This document shows positions 34,306 through 41,838 of a DNA stretch of 64,000 nucleotides, one piece after another. The notes below the pieces were generated by a model. It saw nothing but the letters and a program-made list of their open reading frames with translations, was not told the DNA's origin and ran no database searches. The stretch is from contig NZ_CP076456.1 of NCBI RefSeq assembly GCF_018866305.1, positions 806,001-870,000 of the forward strand, read 5' to 3'. The translations under genes and the position numbers were made by a program. The stretch is from Arthrobacter sunyaminii (GTDB taxonomy: Bacteria; Actinomycetota; Actinomycetes; Actinomycetales; Micrococcaceae). How positions within the stretch are numbered: position 1 is the stretch's first letter; each line of letters opens with the position of its first letter.

Positions 34306-34319
34306 GGACAACGTTGTCC
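34306..34319. promoter_or_regulatory. LacI-type operator O1
   Basis: GGACAACGTTGTCC is a perfect 14-bp palindrome with the central CG step usual for LacI/GalR operators. It lies between the divergent lacI and transporter genes. Confidence 0.75.
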
Positions 34320-34337
34320 CGTCATGTTATACATGTG

Positions 34338-34351
34338 AGACAACGTTGTCT
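34338..34351. promoter_or_regulatory. LacI-type operator O2
   Basis: AGACAACGTTGTCT is a perfect 14-bp palindrome sharing the core GACAACGTTGTC with O1. The centres are 32 bp apart, about three helical turns, so two dimers could bind on one face. A TATACA box at 34328-34333 lies between them. Confidence 0.75.
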
Positions 34352-34398
34352 AAACCACACACTTCAGCAACAGCCACGTCACGCAACAAGGGGGTCAC

Positions 34399-35463
34399 AT
34401 GAACGCCGACAGCCATCACCAGGGGCGCCGACCCACTATGACGGACGTGGCGCAGCGCGCCGGAGTCAGCCTGAAAACCGTGTCCCGGGTGGTCAACGGC
34501 GTGCAGAGCGTGGATGCACAGATGGCCAGCCGCGTGCAGGAGGCCGCCGAGGAGCTGGGCTACCGGCCCAATTTCGCTGCAGCGGTGCTGCGCTCGGGCT
34601 CCAGTACCGCCACCATCGGGCTGCTCATCAAGGACCTGCGCAACGAGTTTTACGCCACCATCGCCGCAGCGGTGGCTGACGTTGCCCGGGCCAACGGCTT
34701 TCAGCTGATCACCTCCTACTCCGGAGAAAACGCCGACGACGAGCTCGAGGCGGTGCAGGACCTGTGCCGCCGCCGGGTGGACGGGCTGCTGATTGTGCCC
34801 ACCTCCGGAGACCACGCCGGCCTGCAAAAGGAAATGGACCTGGGCACGCCCATGGTCTTCCTGGACCGCCGCCCCGAAGGGCTGGACGCGGACGCGGTGG
34901 TGCTGGACAACTTTGCCGGCGCCCGCGCCGGCGCCGGGCTGCTCCTGGACGAGGGGCACACCCGGATCGGGATCCTGATCGACACCCTGAAGATGCCCAC
35001 CATGGGCCAACGGCTCGACGGCGTCCGCCAGGCCTATGCGGACCGCGGACTGCCCTTCGACGAGTCCCAGGTGGTCCACAACGTGGCCACACCGGAAAAG
35101 GCCGCGCGGCGGATGGACGCCATCCTGGCGGAGGAACAGCCGCCCACCGCCTTCTTCTGCGGCAACAACCGCTCGGGGGTGGGAGCACTGCGCGCGCTCT
35201 GGGCCCACCGCCGCGCCGAACCCCTGGTCTGCTTTGACGACTTCCACCTCTCCGACCTCATGCCGCGGCCGCTGACGGTGATCAGCTACGACAACTACGC
35301 CCTGGGCGCGCTGGGAGCCGAACTGCTCTTCCGCCGGATCCGCGGCGAGGACTTTGACCCTGAAACCGTAGTGCTCCCCACGCAGCTGAGCCGCCGCGGC
35401 ACCAGCACCGACTGTCCGCCTGACCCGGGCACCGCAAGCCAGCCAACCGAAGGAATCCAGTGA
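34399..35463 (+). CDS. LacI family transcriptional regulator
   Basis: This 354-residue LacI/GalR repressor has the HTH TMTDVAQRAGVSLKTVSRVV near residue 14, a hinge helix (SGSSTATIGLLI region) and a type 1 sugar-binding domain. It is divergent from the pentose transporter operon. Two perfect palindromes in the shared 206-bp promoter region are its probable operators. The GTGA overlap with the following cupin gene makes lacI, the isomerase-like gene and perhaps xylulokinase one unit. The effector is probably the imported pentose or a phosphorylated derivative. Confidence 0.92.
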   Translation: MNADSHHQGRRPTMTDVAQRAGVSLKTVSRVVNGVQSVDAQMASRVQEAAEELGYRPNFAAAVLRSGSSTATIGLLIKDLRNEFYATIAAAVADVARANGFQLITSYSGENADDELEAVQDLCRRRVDGLLIVPTSGDHAGLQKEMDLGTPMVFLDRRPEGLDADAVVLDNFAGARAGAGLLLDEGHTRIGILIDTLKMPTMGQRLDGVRQAYADRGLPFDESQVVHNVATPEKAARRMDAILAEEQPPTAFFCGNNRSGVGALRALWAHRRAEPLVCFDDFHLSDLMPRPLTVISYDNYALGALGAELLFRRIRGEDFDPETVVLPTQLSRRGTSTDCPPDPGTASQPTEGIQ

Positions 35464-36452
35464 CTGCCCCGATCTTTCTGCCCAGCAACCAGCCCGCGGA
35501 CAGGTTCTACCGCGGCGGCGAAAAAATCCGTGCCTTCCGCGGCACCGCCGCATCCGGTGAACGGGTTCCCGAGGACTGGGTAGGGTCCACCACCACCCTC
35601 TTCGGCGAACCCGTGCTGGGCCTGAGCGAAGTTTCGACGGGCCGGCTGCTCCGGGACGAAATCAGTGCCGACCCCGCCTCCTGGCTGGGCCCGGAGCACC
35701 TGGCCCGCTACGGCGCGGACACCATGGTGCTGGTCAAACTGCTCGACGCCGGGCAGCGGCTGCCGGTGCACCTGCACCCCGAGCAGGATTTCGCCGCCGA
35801 ACACCTGGGCCGCAGGCACGGCAAGGCCGAAGCCTGGTACATCCTGGAGGGCGGCTCGGTGCACCTGGGCTTCAACCGGGCGGTCAGCGCGGAGGAACTG
35901 CGCAGCTGGGTGGACTGCCAGGAGGTGGAAGCCATGCTGGCCGCCATGCACCGCGTGGACGTCCGCCCCGGTGACAGCGTGTACGTGCCGCCGGGCTGCC
36001 CGCACGCGATCGGCAGCGGGATTTTCCTCGTGGAGGTCCAGGAGCCGGAGGACCTCTCCATCCTGCTGGAGTGGAAGGACTTCGCGATCGAGGGCACCAC
36101 CCAGGGCCATCTGGGCCTGGGCTTCGACACGGCACTGCAGGCTACGGACACTCGCGCGCTCAGTACGGCGGACCTCGACGCGCTGGTGGTGCGCGGCGGC
36201 ACCGGCGACTCCACCCTGGCGGCCGCCGCCGGTCCATATTTCCGGGCCGAGCGCACCGACGTCGCCGGCACTGCCGTCCTGGACCCCGGGTTCAGCGTCC
36301 TGGTGGTGCTGGACGGCGCCGGAACCCTGACCACGGCTGACGGCGCCTGGCCGCTTGCCGCCGGCGACACCGTACTGCTGCCGTTTTCCGCCGGCGAACT
36401 GCAGGTGGCGGGCACCCTGTCGCTGATGCGCTGCCGGCCGCCGCGGGCCTGA
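35460..36452 (+). CDS. class I mannose-6-phosphate isomerase-like cupin
   Basis: This 330-residue protein has the metal-site motif of type I phosphomannose isomerases (GQRLPVHLHPEQDFAAEHLG near residue 100) and a second cupin strand set with SVYVPPGCPHAIGSGIFLVE. It is shorter than the classical enzyme of about 400 residues. GTG 35460 overlaps the lacI stop (GTGA). Between a LacI regulator and xylulokinase, it may isomerise a pentose or a pentose phosphate instead of mannose 6-phosphate. That would supply the isomerase step otherwise missing from this locus. The fold is certain, the substrate open. Confidence 0.75.
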   Translation: MTAPIFLPSNQPADRFYRGGEKIRAFRGTAASGERVPEDWVGSTTTLFGEPVLGLSEVSTGRLLRDEISADPASWLGPEHLARYGADTMVLVKLLDAGQRLPVHLHPEQDFAAEHLGRRHGKAEAWYILEGGSVHLGFNRAVSAEELRSWVDCQEVEAMLAAMHRVDVRPGDSVYVPPGCPHAIGSGIFLVEVQEPEDLSILLEWKDFAIEGTTQGHLGLGFDTALQATDTRALSTADLDALVVRGGTGDSTLAAAAGPYFRAERTDVAGTAVLDPGFSVLVVLDGAGTLTTADGAWPLAAGDTVLLPFSAGELQVAGTLSLMRCRPPRA

Positions 36453-36509
36453 ACTGCACCTGCCCGCTTTTCGCCGTCATCCTTCCGCTTTCCCTGAAAG
36501 GTCCAAGCC

Positions 36510-37928
36510 ATGCCCCTGGTCGCCGGAGTGGACAGCTCCACGCAGTCCTGCAAAATTGTCATCCGTGACGCCGAAAGCGGAGCCGTGCTGCGCCGAGGCA
36601 CCGCCCGGCATGCCCCCGGCACCGAAGTGGATCCGGAGTCCTGGTGGACCGCGCTGCAGGCAGTCGTCACTGCGGCCGGCGGCATCGAGGACGTGGCCGC
36701 CATTGCCGTATCCGGCCAGCAGCACGGCATGGTGTGCCTGGATGCGGACGGCGCCGTGGTCCGCCCGGCCCTGCTCTGGAATGACGTCCGCTCCGCCGCC
36801 GCGGCCCGGGCCATGATCGACGACGCCGCAGCCTCCGGTGGGCTGGACGGCGCGGAGTACTGGGCCCGGGCCACCGGGACCGTGCCGGTGGCGTCCATTA
36901 CTGCCGCCAAGCTGCGCTGGCTGGCGGAGAACGAGCCCGAAAATGCGGCCCGCACCGCCGCCGTCTGCCTGCCCCATGACTGGTTGAGCTGGCGGCTGGC
37001 CGGCTACGGCCCGGGCTCCGGCGCCGCCGGTCTTGCCGCTTTGTGCACCGACCGCTCCGATGCATCCGGCACCGGTTACTGGTCTCCGGCCACCGGGAAG
37101 TACCTGCCGGAAGTGCTGGAGCAAACCCTCGGCCACGTTCCGGTGCTGCCCCGGGTGCTGGGACCGCTGGAAGCGGAACTGCGCACGCCGGCCGGGCAGC
37201 TGATCGGTGCCGGCAGCGGGGACAACGCCGGTGCTGCGCTGGGCGTGGGCGCGGAAGTGGGCGACGTCGTCGTCTCCGTAGGCACCTCCGGAACGGTTTT
37301 TGCGGTATCAGCCGCACCGACGTCGGATCCCACCGGCCTGGTTGCGGGCTTCGCCGACGCCACCGGCCACTACCTGCCGCTGGTGTGCACCCTGAACGGA
37401 TCCCGGGTGCTGGACGCCACTGCGGCCCTGCTGAACGTGGACCTGCCTGCGCTGACTGAACTGGCGCAGGCCGCCGGCGACGGAGCCGGCGGCCTGACCA
37501 TGGTGCCCTACTTCGAGGGTGAACGCACACCCAATCTGCCCGACGCCACCGGATCCCTGCACGGCATGACGCTGCAGAACTTCACCCCGGAAAACCTGGC
37601 CCGCGCGGCCGTGGAAGCCATCGCCTGCTCGCTGGCTGACGGTCTGGCCGCCCTGACCGCCGTCGGGACCGACGTCCGCCGGGTCATCCTCGTGGGCGGT
37701 GCCGCCCGGTCAGCCGCGCTGCAGCACGCAGTATCGGCGGTCTTCGGGCTGCCCGTGACGGTTCCCGAACCCGACGAATATGTGGCCAACGGCGCCGCCA
37801 AGCAGGCCGCCGGAGTGCTGGCGGGCAGCTGGCCGCAGTGGGCACAGTCCGGCACCAGCACTGTGGAAGCCGCTCCGGCGCCTGAGATCCTGCAGCGGTA
37901 CCGGGCGGCCGCGGCCACCGTCCGGTGA
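36510..37928 (+). CDS. xylB: xylulokinase
   Basis: This FGGY kinase of 472 residues phosphorylates D-xylulose to xylulose 5-phosphate for the pentose phosphate pathway. It has the N-terminal GVDSSTQSCKIVIRD, the XylB-type VSGQQHGMVCLD and LLWNDVRS segments, the substrate loop DRSDASGTGYW and the ATP-site GSGDNAGAALGVG. ATG 36510 has AAAGG 8 nt upstream. It follows the isomerase-like gene by 57 nt and is probably under the same LacI regulator. Together with AraB and AraD on the other strand it feeds xylulose 5-phosphate into central metabolism. Confidence 0.92.
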   Translation: MPLVAGVDSSTQSCKIVIRDAESGAVLRRGTARHAPGTEVDPESWWTALQAVVTAAGGIEDVAAIAVSGQQHGMVCLDADGAVVRPALLWNDVRSAAAARAMIDDAAASGGLDGAEYWARATGTVPVASITAAKLRWLAENEPENAARTAAVCLPHDWLSWRLAGYGPGSGAAGLAALCTDRSDASGTGYWSPATGKYLPEVLEQTLGHVPVLPRVLGPLEAELRTPAGQLIGAGSGDNAGAALGVGAEVGDVVVSVGTSGTVFAVSAAPTSDPTGLVAGFADATGHYLPLVCTLNGSRVLDATAALLNVDLPALTELAQAAGDGAGGLTMVPYFEGERTPNLPDATGSLHGMTLQNFTPENLARAAVEAIACSLADGLAALTAVGTDVRRVILVGGAARSAALQHAVSAVFGLPVTVPEPDEYVANGAAKQAAGVLAGSWPQWAQSGTSTVEAAPAPEILQRYRAAAATVR

Positions 37929-37962
37929 CGCTGCAGGCCTGAGCTGGCTCCGAGGCCACGGA

Positions 37963-37968
37963 TAGGAT
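37963..37968 (+). promoter_or_regulatory. -10 box of a leaderless transcript (small CxxC protein)
   Basis: TAGGAT ends 6 nt before ATG 37975 and no convincing ribosome site is present. Confidence 0.45.
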
Positions 37969-37974
37969 TGACGC

Positions 37975-38232
37975 ATGAGCTCAGAGGAAGTCGCATGCGT
38001 CATCTGTGGGCGTCCCGGGGTACTCACCTGGACGATCGACGGCGCGGCCGGTGCCGGCGTCGTCGATTTGTGTGTTGTGCACAGCAAGCCACTCACGGAC
38101 GCCTTGGCCGCAGCGGCAGCAAAGCCGCGGAGCGAAGAAGCATCCGGGCAGAAGGCGCCGGAGCTGCCGCGGCGGGTGGCCCGGCGCGCGTCCTTTGAAC
38201 CCCTGGACTGGGCCCCGCCGGCCGGCAGTTGA
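37975..38232 (+). CDS. small CxxC protein of unknown function
   Basis: I do not recognise this 85-residue protein. Its N-terminus has one CVICG motif (residues 8-12), a later cysteine and histidine in DLCVVHSKPLTDAL, and a basic, Pro-rich tail. The CxxC...C-x2-H spacing could bind one zinc ion. The transcript is probably leaderless. Codon bias in this frame and a perfect terminator hairpin directly downstream support a real gene. It stands alone between xylB and a convergent HTH gene. Confidence 0.65.
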   Translation: MSSEEVACVICGRPGVLTWTIDGAAGAGVVDLCVVHSKPLTDALAAAAAKPRSEEASGQKAPELPRRVARRASFEPLDWAPPAGS

Positions 38233-38240
38233 AACCGTCT

Positions 38241-38264
38241 GCCGGGACGCTGCTGCGTCCCGGC
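38241..38264. terminator. bidirectional terminator
   Basis: Perfect 10-bp arms GCCGGGACGC and GCGTCCCGGC with a TGCT loop lie between two convergent genes. Confidence 0.7.
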
Positions 38265-38274
38265 CGTACGGCGC

Positions 38275-38715
38275 TTAGCCGGCGGCTGTGCCGGGTTCCC
38301 TAATCAGCCACTGATCCGCGTCGGTGCGGGGGACGTAATAGAAGCCGCCCTTCCTGCTGGCTGCGTTGGGCGGTGCGTCCTTGTGATAGTTCACCACGAC
38401 GTCGTTGTCGGCGAGCTCGCGAAGCCAATCAGCGAGCAGCCGATCTTCTTCCGGACTCAGTTTTCCGCCGCTCTTCTGCTTGGCGATGGCGCGGAAGCGG
38501 TCCATGACGGCGGTGGTCTTGTGCTCGTCCGCGATCTCCCAGGGCAGGACATCCTTGTACGTTGCCCGTTCCTTGGTGAAGCCGGCGCGGTCCAGGGCCC
38601 TCCAGACTGCAGCCTCAGTGACTCCGTACTGTTCGGCGATATCGATCAGGCGCAGGCCCTGTTTGCGGAGCTGGCGAAGGGTGGTGCTGTCGGGGAGCTT
38701 GCGTTCTGCGGGCAA
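38275..38715 (-). CDS. HTH DNA-binding protein of unknown function
   Basis: This 146-residue basic protein has an N-terminal helix-turn-helix (LRKQGLRLIDIAEQYGVTEA, then AVWRALDRAGF), a helical middle part with a KLSPEEDRLLADWLREL segment, and a C-terminal strand region (GGFYYVPRTDADQWLI). The start is TTG 38715, with AAGGAAA 5 nt upstream. A TTGACC/TAACTT promoter lies about 60 nt further up on the minus strand. It follows transketolase on the same strand. The HTH resembles those of resolvase-like and phage small proteins, but no mobile-element genes are nearby. Targets are unknown. Confidence 0.7.
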   Translation of the reverse strand: MPAERKLPDSTTLRQLRKQGLRLIDIAEQYGVTEAAVWRALDRAGFTKERATYKDVLPWEIADEHKTTAVMDRFRAIAKQKSGGKLSPEEDRLLADWLRELADNDVVVNYHKDAPPNAASRKGGFYYVPRTDADQWLIREPGTAAG

Positions 38716-38828
38716 TGAATTTCCTTTGTTTCAGTGAACGTTGTTGCAAGATCTAAGTTAAACCTTCGGGGGCTTGAAGGTCAAGTCGTAGATTTGACCG
38801 TATCGCCGTGTTGCTCCCCGGACGGAGG

Positions 38829-40856
38829 TTATCCCCGCAGGGTTTCCCGGGCCGCAGCAAGGACGTTGTCCAGATGGATGCCGCGAAGATGCAGAATTTC
38901 GCTGCCCGAGCCGGACTCCCCGAACCGGTCGATGGAAACCACCCGGCCGCCGCTGCCGGCCCACCGGTACCAGGCGTCTCCGCGTCCGGCTTCGACCGTC
39001 ACCCGGGCTGTCAGCCGGGCCGGGAGGACATGTTCGCGGTAGTCCGGGTCCTGCTCGCTGAACCATTCAACGCAGGGCATGGACACAACGCGCGAAGAAA
39101 TGCCTTCGCCTTCGAGGACCTGCGCGGCCTCGACGGCGAGGGAGACTTCGCTGCCCGTGGCGATGAACGCCAGATCCTCCCCGCCGCCGTTCTGCCAGCG
39201 AACATATCCGCCCCGGCCGGCGCCGTCGTCGGCCGCCAGCGCGAACGGCAGAACGGGAAGCTTCTGCCGGCTCAGGGCAAGTGCCACCGGCCGGTCCGCA
39301 GACGCGAGCATGCGTCTCCACACGGCGAGCACTTCCACGGAGTCTGCGGGCCGGACCACATCCAGCCCGGGGACGGCCCGCAGCGAGGCGAGCTGTTCCA
39401 CGGGCTGGTGCGTCGGCCCGTCTTCGCCCACCGCCACGGAGTCATGGGAGAAAACGTAAATCACCCCCAGCCCCATCAGCGCCGCGAGGCGAATGCTGGG
39501 ACGCATGTAGTCGCTGAACACGAGGTAGGTGGAGCCAAAGGGCCGCCACGGTCCGTGCAGGGCAATGCCGCTCAGAGCCGCCGCCATGGCATGTTCCCGA
39601 ACACCGAAGCGGATGAACTCACCGGACGGGTTCTGCGCGGAGAACGGTTCGCCGGGAACGGCCACGCTGGTGGAACCGCTCAGATCCGCCGAACCGCCCC
39701 AGAGAGCTGCAGTGGACCGCAGAGCCTGGAGAACCTCACCGTTGGTGGTGCGGGTGGCGATGAGGTCGCCTTGATTCCCCGCTGAAACTCCTGACAGCGC
39801 CGATGCATCGACTTCACCGGCGCGGAACCTGGTCCACCGCTCGGCGTCACCCGGGTGCTCCGCCGCCCACTGACCGTAGGCGCGTTCCCACTCGGAATAC
39901 TGGTGGGCTCCGCGGTGGGTGGCCTTGCGGGTGTGCCGCAGTAACTCGTCGTCGACCAGGTCCTTGAGTCCGGCGTCGGGGGCATACCCCAGTGCTTTCT
40001 TCACCTCCGCCACTTCCTCGGCTCCGAACCCGCCGGAGTGGGCGGCAGGCGTGCCGCCAAACTTGCGGGAGGGAGCACCGATAACCGTCTTCACGGCAAC
40101 AAAGGTGGGCCGGCCGGTCCTCTCGGCGGCCTGTCGAAGCACGGCTTCAACGGTGTCGAGATCGGTGATGTCGTCAATTTCGAGAACCCGCCAGTTGTAC
40201 GACGCGTAGCGGGCGCGGACATCTTCGGAGAACGTTTCGCTCGTGGGGGAGTCGATGGTCACGCCGTTGTCATCCCAGATCATCACCAGGTTGTCCAGGC
40301 CCAGGGTGCCGGCGAGGCTCGAGGCTTCGGCCGATATGCCCTCCTGCAGGCAGCCGTCACCGGCAAGCGTCCAAACGGTGTGGTCCAGAAGGTCGGAACC
40401 GGGAGTGAAGACCGCCTGTTCATGGCGTGCGGCCGCTGCCATGCCGACGGCGGAGGCCACACCCTGCCCCAGCGGCCCGGTGCTCATTTCGACGCCGGGA
40501 GTGTGGTGAACCTCCGGGTGCCCCGGAGTCTTCGATCCCAGGGAACGACCGGCGGCCAGATCGGCCAGCGTCAGCCCGTAGCCCGTAAAGAAAAGCTGGA
40601 TGTACAGCAGGAGGCTCGCATGTCCTGCGGACAGGACAAAGCGGTCCCTGGCAGGCCAGTCCGGGTGTGCGGGACAGTGGCGCAGGACCCTGGAGAACAA
40701 GACATAGGACAACGGCGCCATCGCCATGGCGGTTCCGGCGTGCCCGTGCCCCTTTTCCTGCACCAAGTGAGCGGGAATGGCCCGGGCAGCTGCGACCGCC
40801 CTCTGATCCAGGGAAAAATCGGACCCGGACTGTTCAGGCAAGCGGTTCTCAGTCAC
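38829..40856 (-). CDS. tkt: transketolase
   Basis: This ThDP enzyme of 675 residues transfers two-carbon ketol units between sugar phosphates. It has GHAGTAMAMAPLSYVLF and LSAGHASLLLYIQLF at the N-terminus, the ThDP motif GDGCLQEGISAEASSLAG continuing into WDDNGVTIDS, the pyrimidine-domain glutamate in FGVREHAMAAALSG, and SVAVGEDGPTHQPVEQLASL. I placed the start at GTG 40856 because the preceding codons do not look like transketolase; the ribosome site there is weak. It is divergent from an ascorbate-family PTS, a pairing seen in other bacteria. That suggests a role in the catabolism of the imported sugar rather than housekeeping. Confidence 0.92.
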   Translation of the reverse strand: MTENRLPEQSGSDFSLDQRAVAAARAIPAHLVQEKGHGHAGTAMAMAPLSYVLFSRVLRHCPAHPDWPARDRFVLSAGHASLLLYIQLFFTGYGLTLADLAAGRSLGSKTPGHPEVHHTPGVEMSTGPLGQGVASAVGMAAAARHEQAVFTPGSDLLDHTVWTLAGDGCLQEGISAEASSLAGTLGLDNLVMIWDDNGVTIDSPTSETFSEDVRARYASYNWRVLEIDDITDLDTVEAVLRQAAERTGRPTFVAVKTVIGAPSRKFGGTPAAHSGGFGAEEVAEVKKALGYAPDAGLKDLVDDELLRHTRKATHRGAHQYSEWERAYGQWAAEHPGDAERWTRFRAGEVDASALSGVSAGNQGDLIATRTTNGEVLQALRSTAALWGGSADLSGSTSVAVPGEPFSAQNPSGEFIRFGVREHAMAAALSGIALHGPWRPFGSTYLVFSDYMRPSIRLAALMGLGVIYVFSHDSVAVGEDGPTHQPVEQLASLRAVPGLDVVRPADSVEVLAVWRRMLASADRPVALALSRQKLPVLPFALAADDGAGRGGYVRWQNGGGEDLAFIATGSEVSLAVEAAQVLEGEGISSRVVSMPCVEWFSEQDPDYREHVLPARLTARVTVEAGRGDAWYRWAGSGGRVVSIDRFGESGSGSEILHLRGIHLDNVLAAARETLRG

Positions 40857-40934
40857 ACCGTCACTGTGGCGCCGCAGCCGGACATAAGTCAACGGGGCGC
40901 GGATCCCCCGGGTTTTTTGGGGGCGAAGGCCCAC

Positions 40935-40956
40935 TTGTCCTGAGTTCCATGGACAA
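40935..40956. promoter_or_regulatory. inverted repeat in the tkt-PTS divergent region
   Basis: TTGTCC (40935-40940) and GGACAA (40951-40956) are separated by 10 nt between the divergent transketolase and PTS genes. It is a candidate operator for an unlinked regulator, since no regulator gene lies beside this locus. Confidence 0.4.
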
Positions 40957-41026
40957 CGCTTCGTCACGATGGCACGGTGAAGAACGATGCATGGATCAGG
41001 ACCTCCCAGTTTCCTAAGGATTCACC

Positions 41027-41482
41027 GTGGCCATGAACCTCGAAAATTCACTGTTTTCCATCAACCTCAAGGCGCCCGCAGCCGACTGGCGGGACGCGAT
41101 TCGCCTGGCGGGCGATGGACTTGTTGCGGCCGGAGTCACCACCGGGGACTACACCGACCAGATGATCGCAGCAGTTGAAGAACACGGTCCGTACATCGTC
41201 ATTGCTCCCGGTATAGCCCTTGCCCACGCGCGGCCCTCCGAAGCTGTCCTGAAGGGCGGGCTGAGCTGGGTAAGTCTCAAGGATCCGGTCAACTTCGGCC
41301 ACGCGAAGAATGACCCGGTGACCCTGGTGATTGGCCTGGCCGCCACGGACCACACCGCACACATTGAAGTTCTCAAGGCGCTCGCCGGGGTCCTTGCCAA
41401 CAAGGAACTCCGCGGCAGGCTGGAAGCGGCGACCACGGAAACGGAAGTGCGGGACCTGCTGAAAAGTTTGGACACCAACTAA
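41027..41482 (+). CDS. PTS EIIA component (ascorbate/mannitol-fructose type)
   Basis: This 151-residue cytoplasmic phosphocarrier accepts phosphate from HPr and passes it to EIIB. The phosphorylated histidine is probably in IAPGIALAHARPSEAV near residue 66, the classical EIIA motif of the fructose/mannitol/ascorbate superfamily. GTG 41027 is preferred, since AAGGA lies 6 nt upstream; ATG 41033 is the alternative. It is the first gene of a three-gene PTS operon with EIIB 24 nt downstream. Confidence 0.9.
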   Translation: MAMNLENSLFSINLKAPAADWRDAIRLAGDGLVAAGVTTGDYTDQMIAAVEEHGPYIVIAPGIALAHARPSEAVLKGGLSWVSLKDPVNFGHAKNDPVTLVIGLAATDHTAHIEVLKALAGVLANKELRGRLEAATTETEVRDLLKSLDTN

Positions 41483-41506
41483 TCGCTCTCGATGGAAAGG
41501 CACCCC

Positions 41507-41779
41507 ATGAAAATAGTTGCCGTTTGCGGCATGGGCATTGGAACCTCGGTGCTGTTGAAGATGAACGCGGAACAGGTCCTGAGGGACCTCGGCGTGGAAG
41601 GCGACGTCGAAGCAGCCGACATCGGTGTTGCCAGGGGCGCAGCCCAGTCCGCGGACATCGTCCTGACGAGTGATGAGCTCGCAGGGGAGATCGGCGAGGT
41701 CCCGGCCAAAGTGATCATTATCGACAACTTCGTCGACATGGACGAAATCAAAGAGAAACTCTCAGCAGCCATCGAATAG
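41507..41779 (+). CDS. PTS EIIB component (ascorbate family)
   Basis: This 90-residue EIIB protein has the phosphorylated cysteine in the P-loop-like AVCGMGIGTSVLLKM near residue 8, as in UlaB/SgaB. ATG 41507 follows GGAAAGG by 6 nt, which excludes the earlier in-frame ATG. It receives phosphate from EIIA and phosphorylates the sugar during passage through EIIC. Confidence 0.92.
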   Translation: MKIVAVCGMGIGTSVLLKMNAEQVLRDLGVEGDVEAADIGVARGAAQSADIVLTSDELAGEIGEVPAKVIIIDNFVDMDEIKEKLSAAIE

Positions 41780-41838
41780 CCGCGTTCCCTGCCACCTAAA
41801 AGGCGTTTGCTGCCACCCCAAAAAAAGGAGTGCCTACG

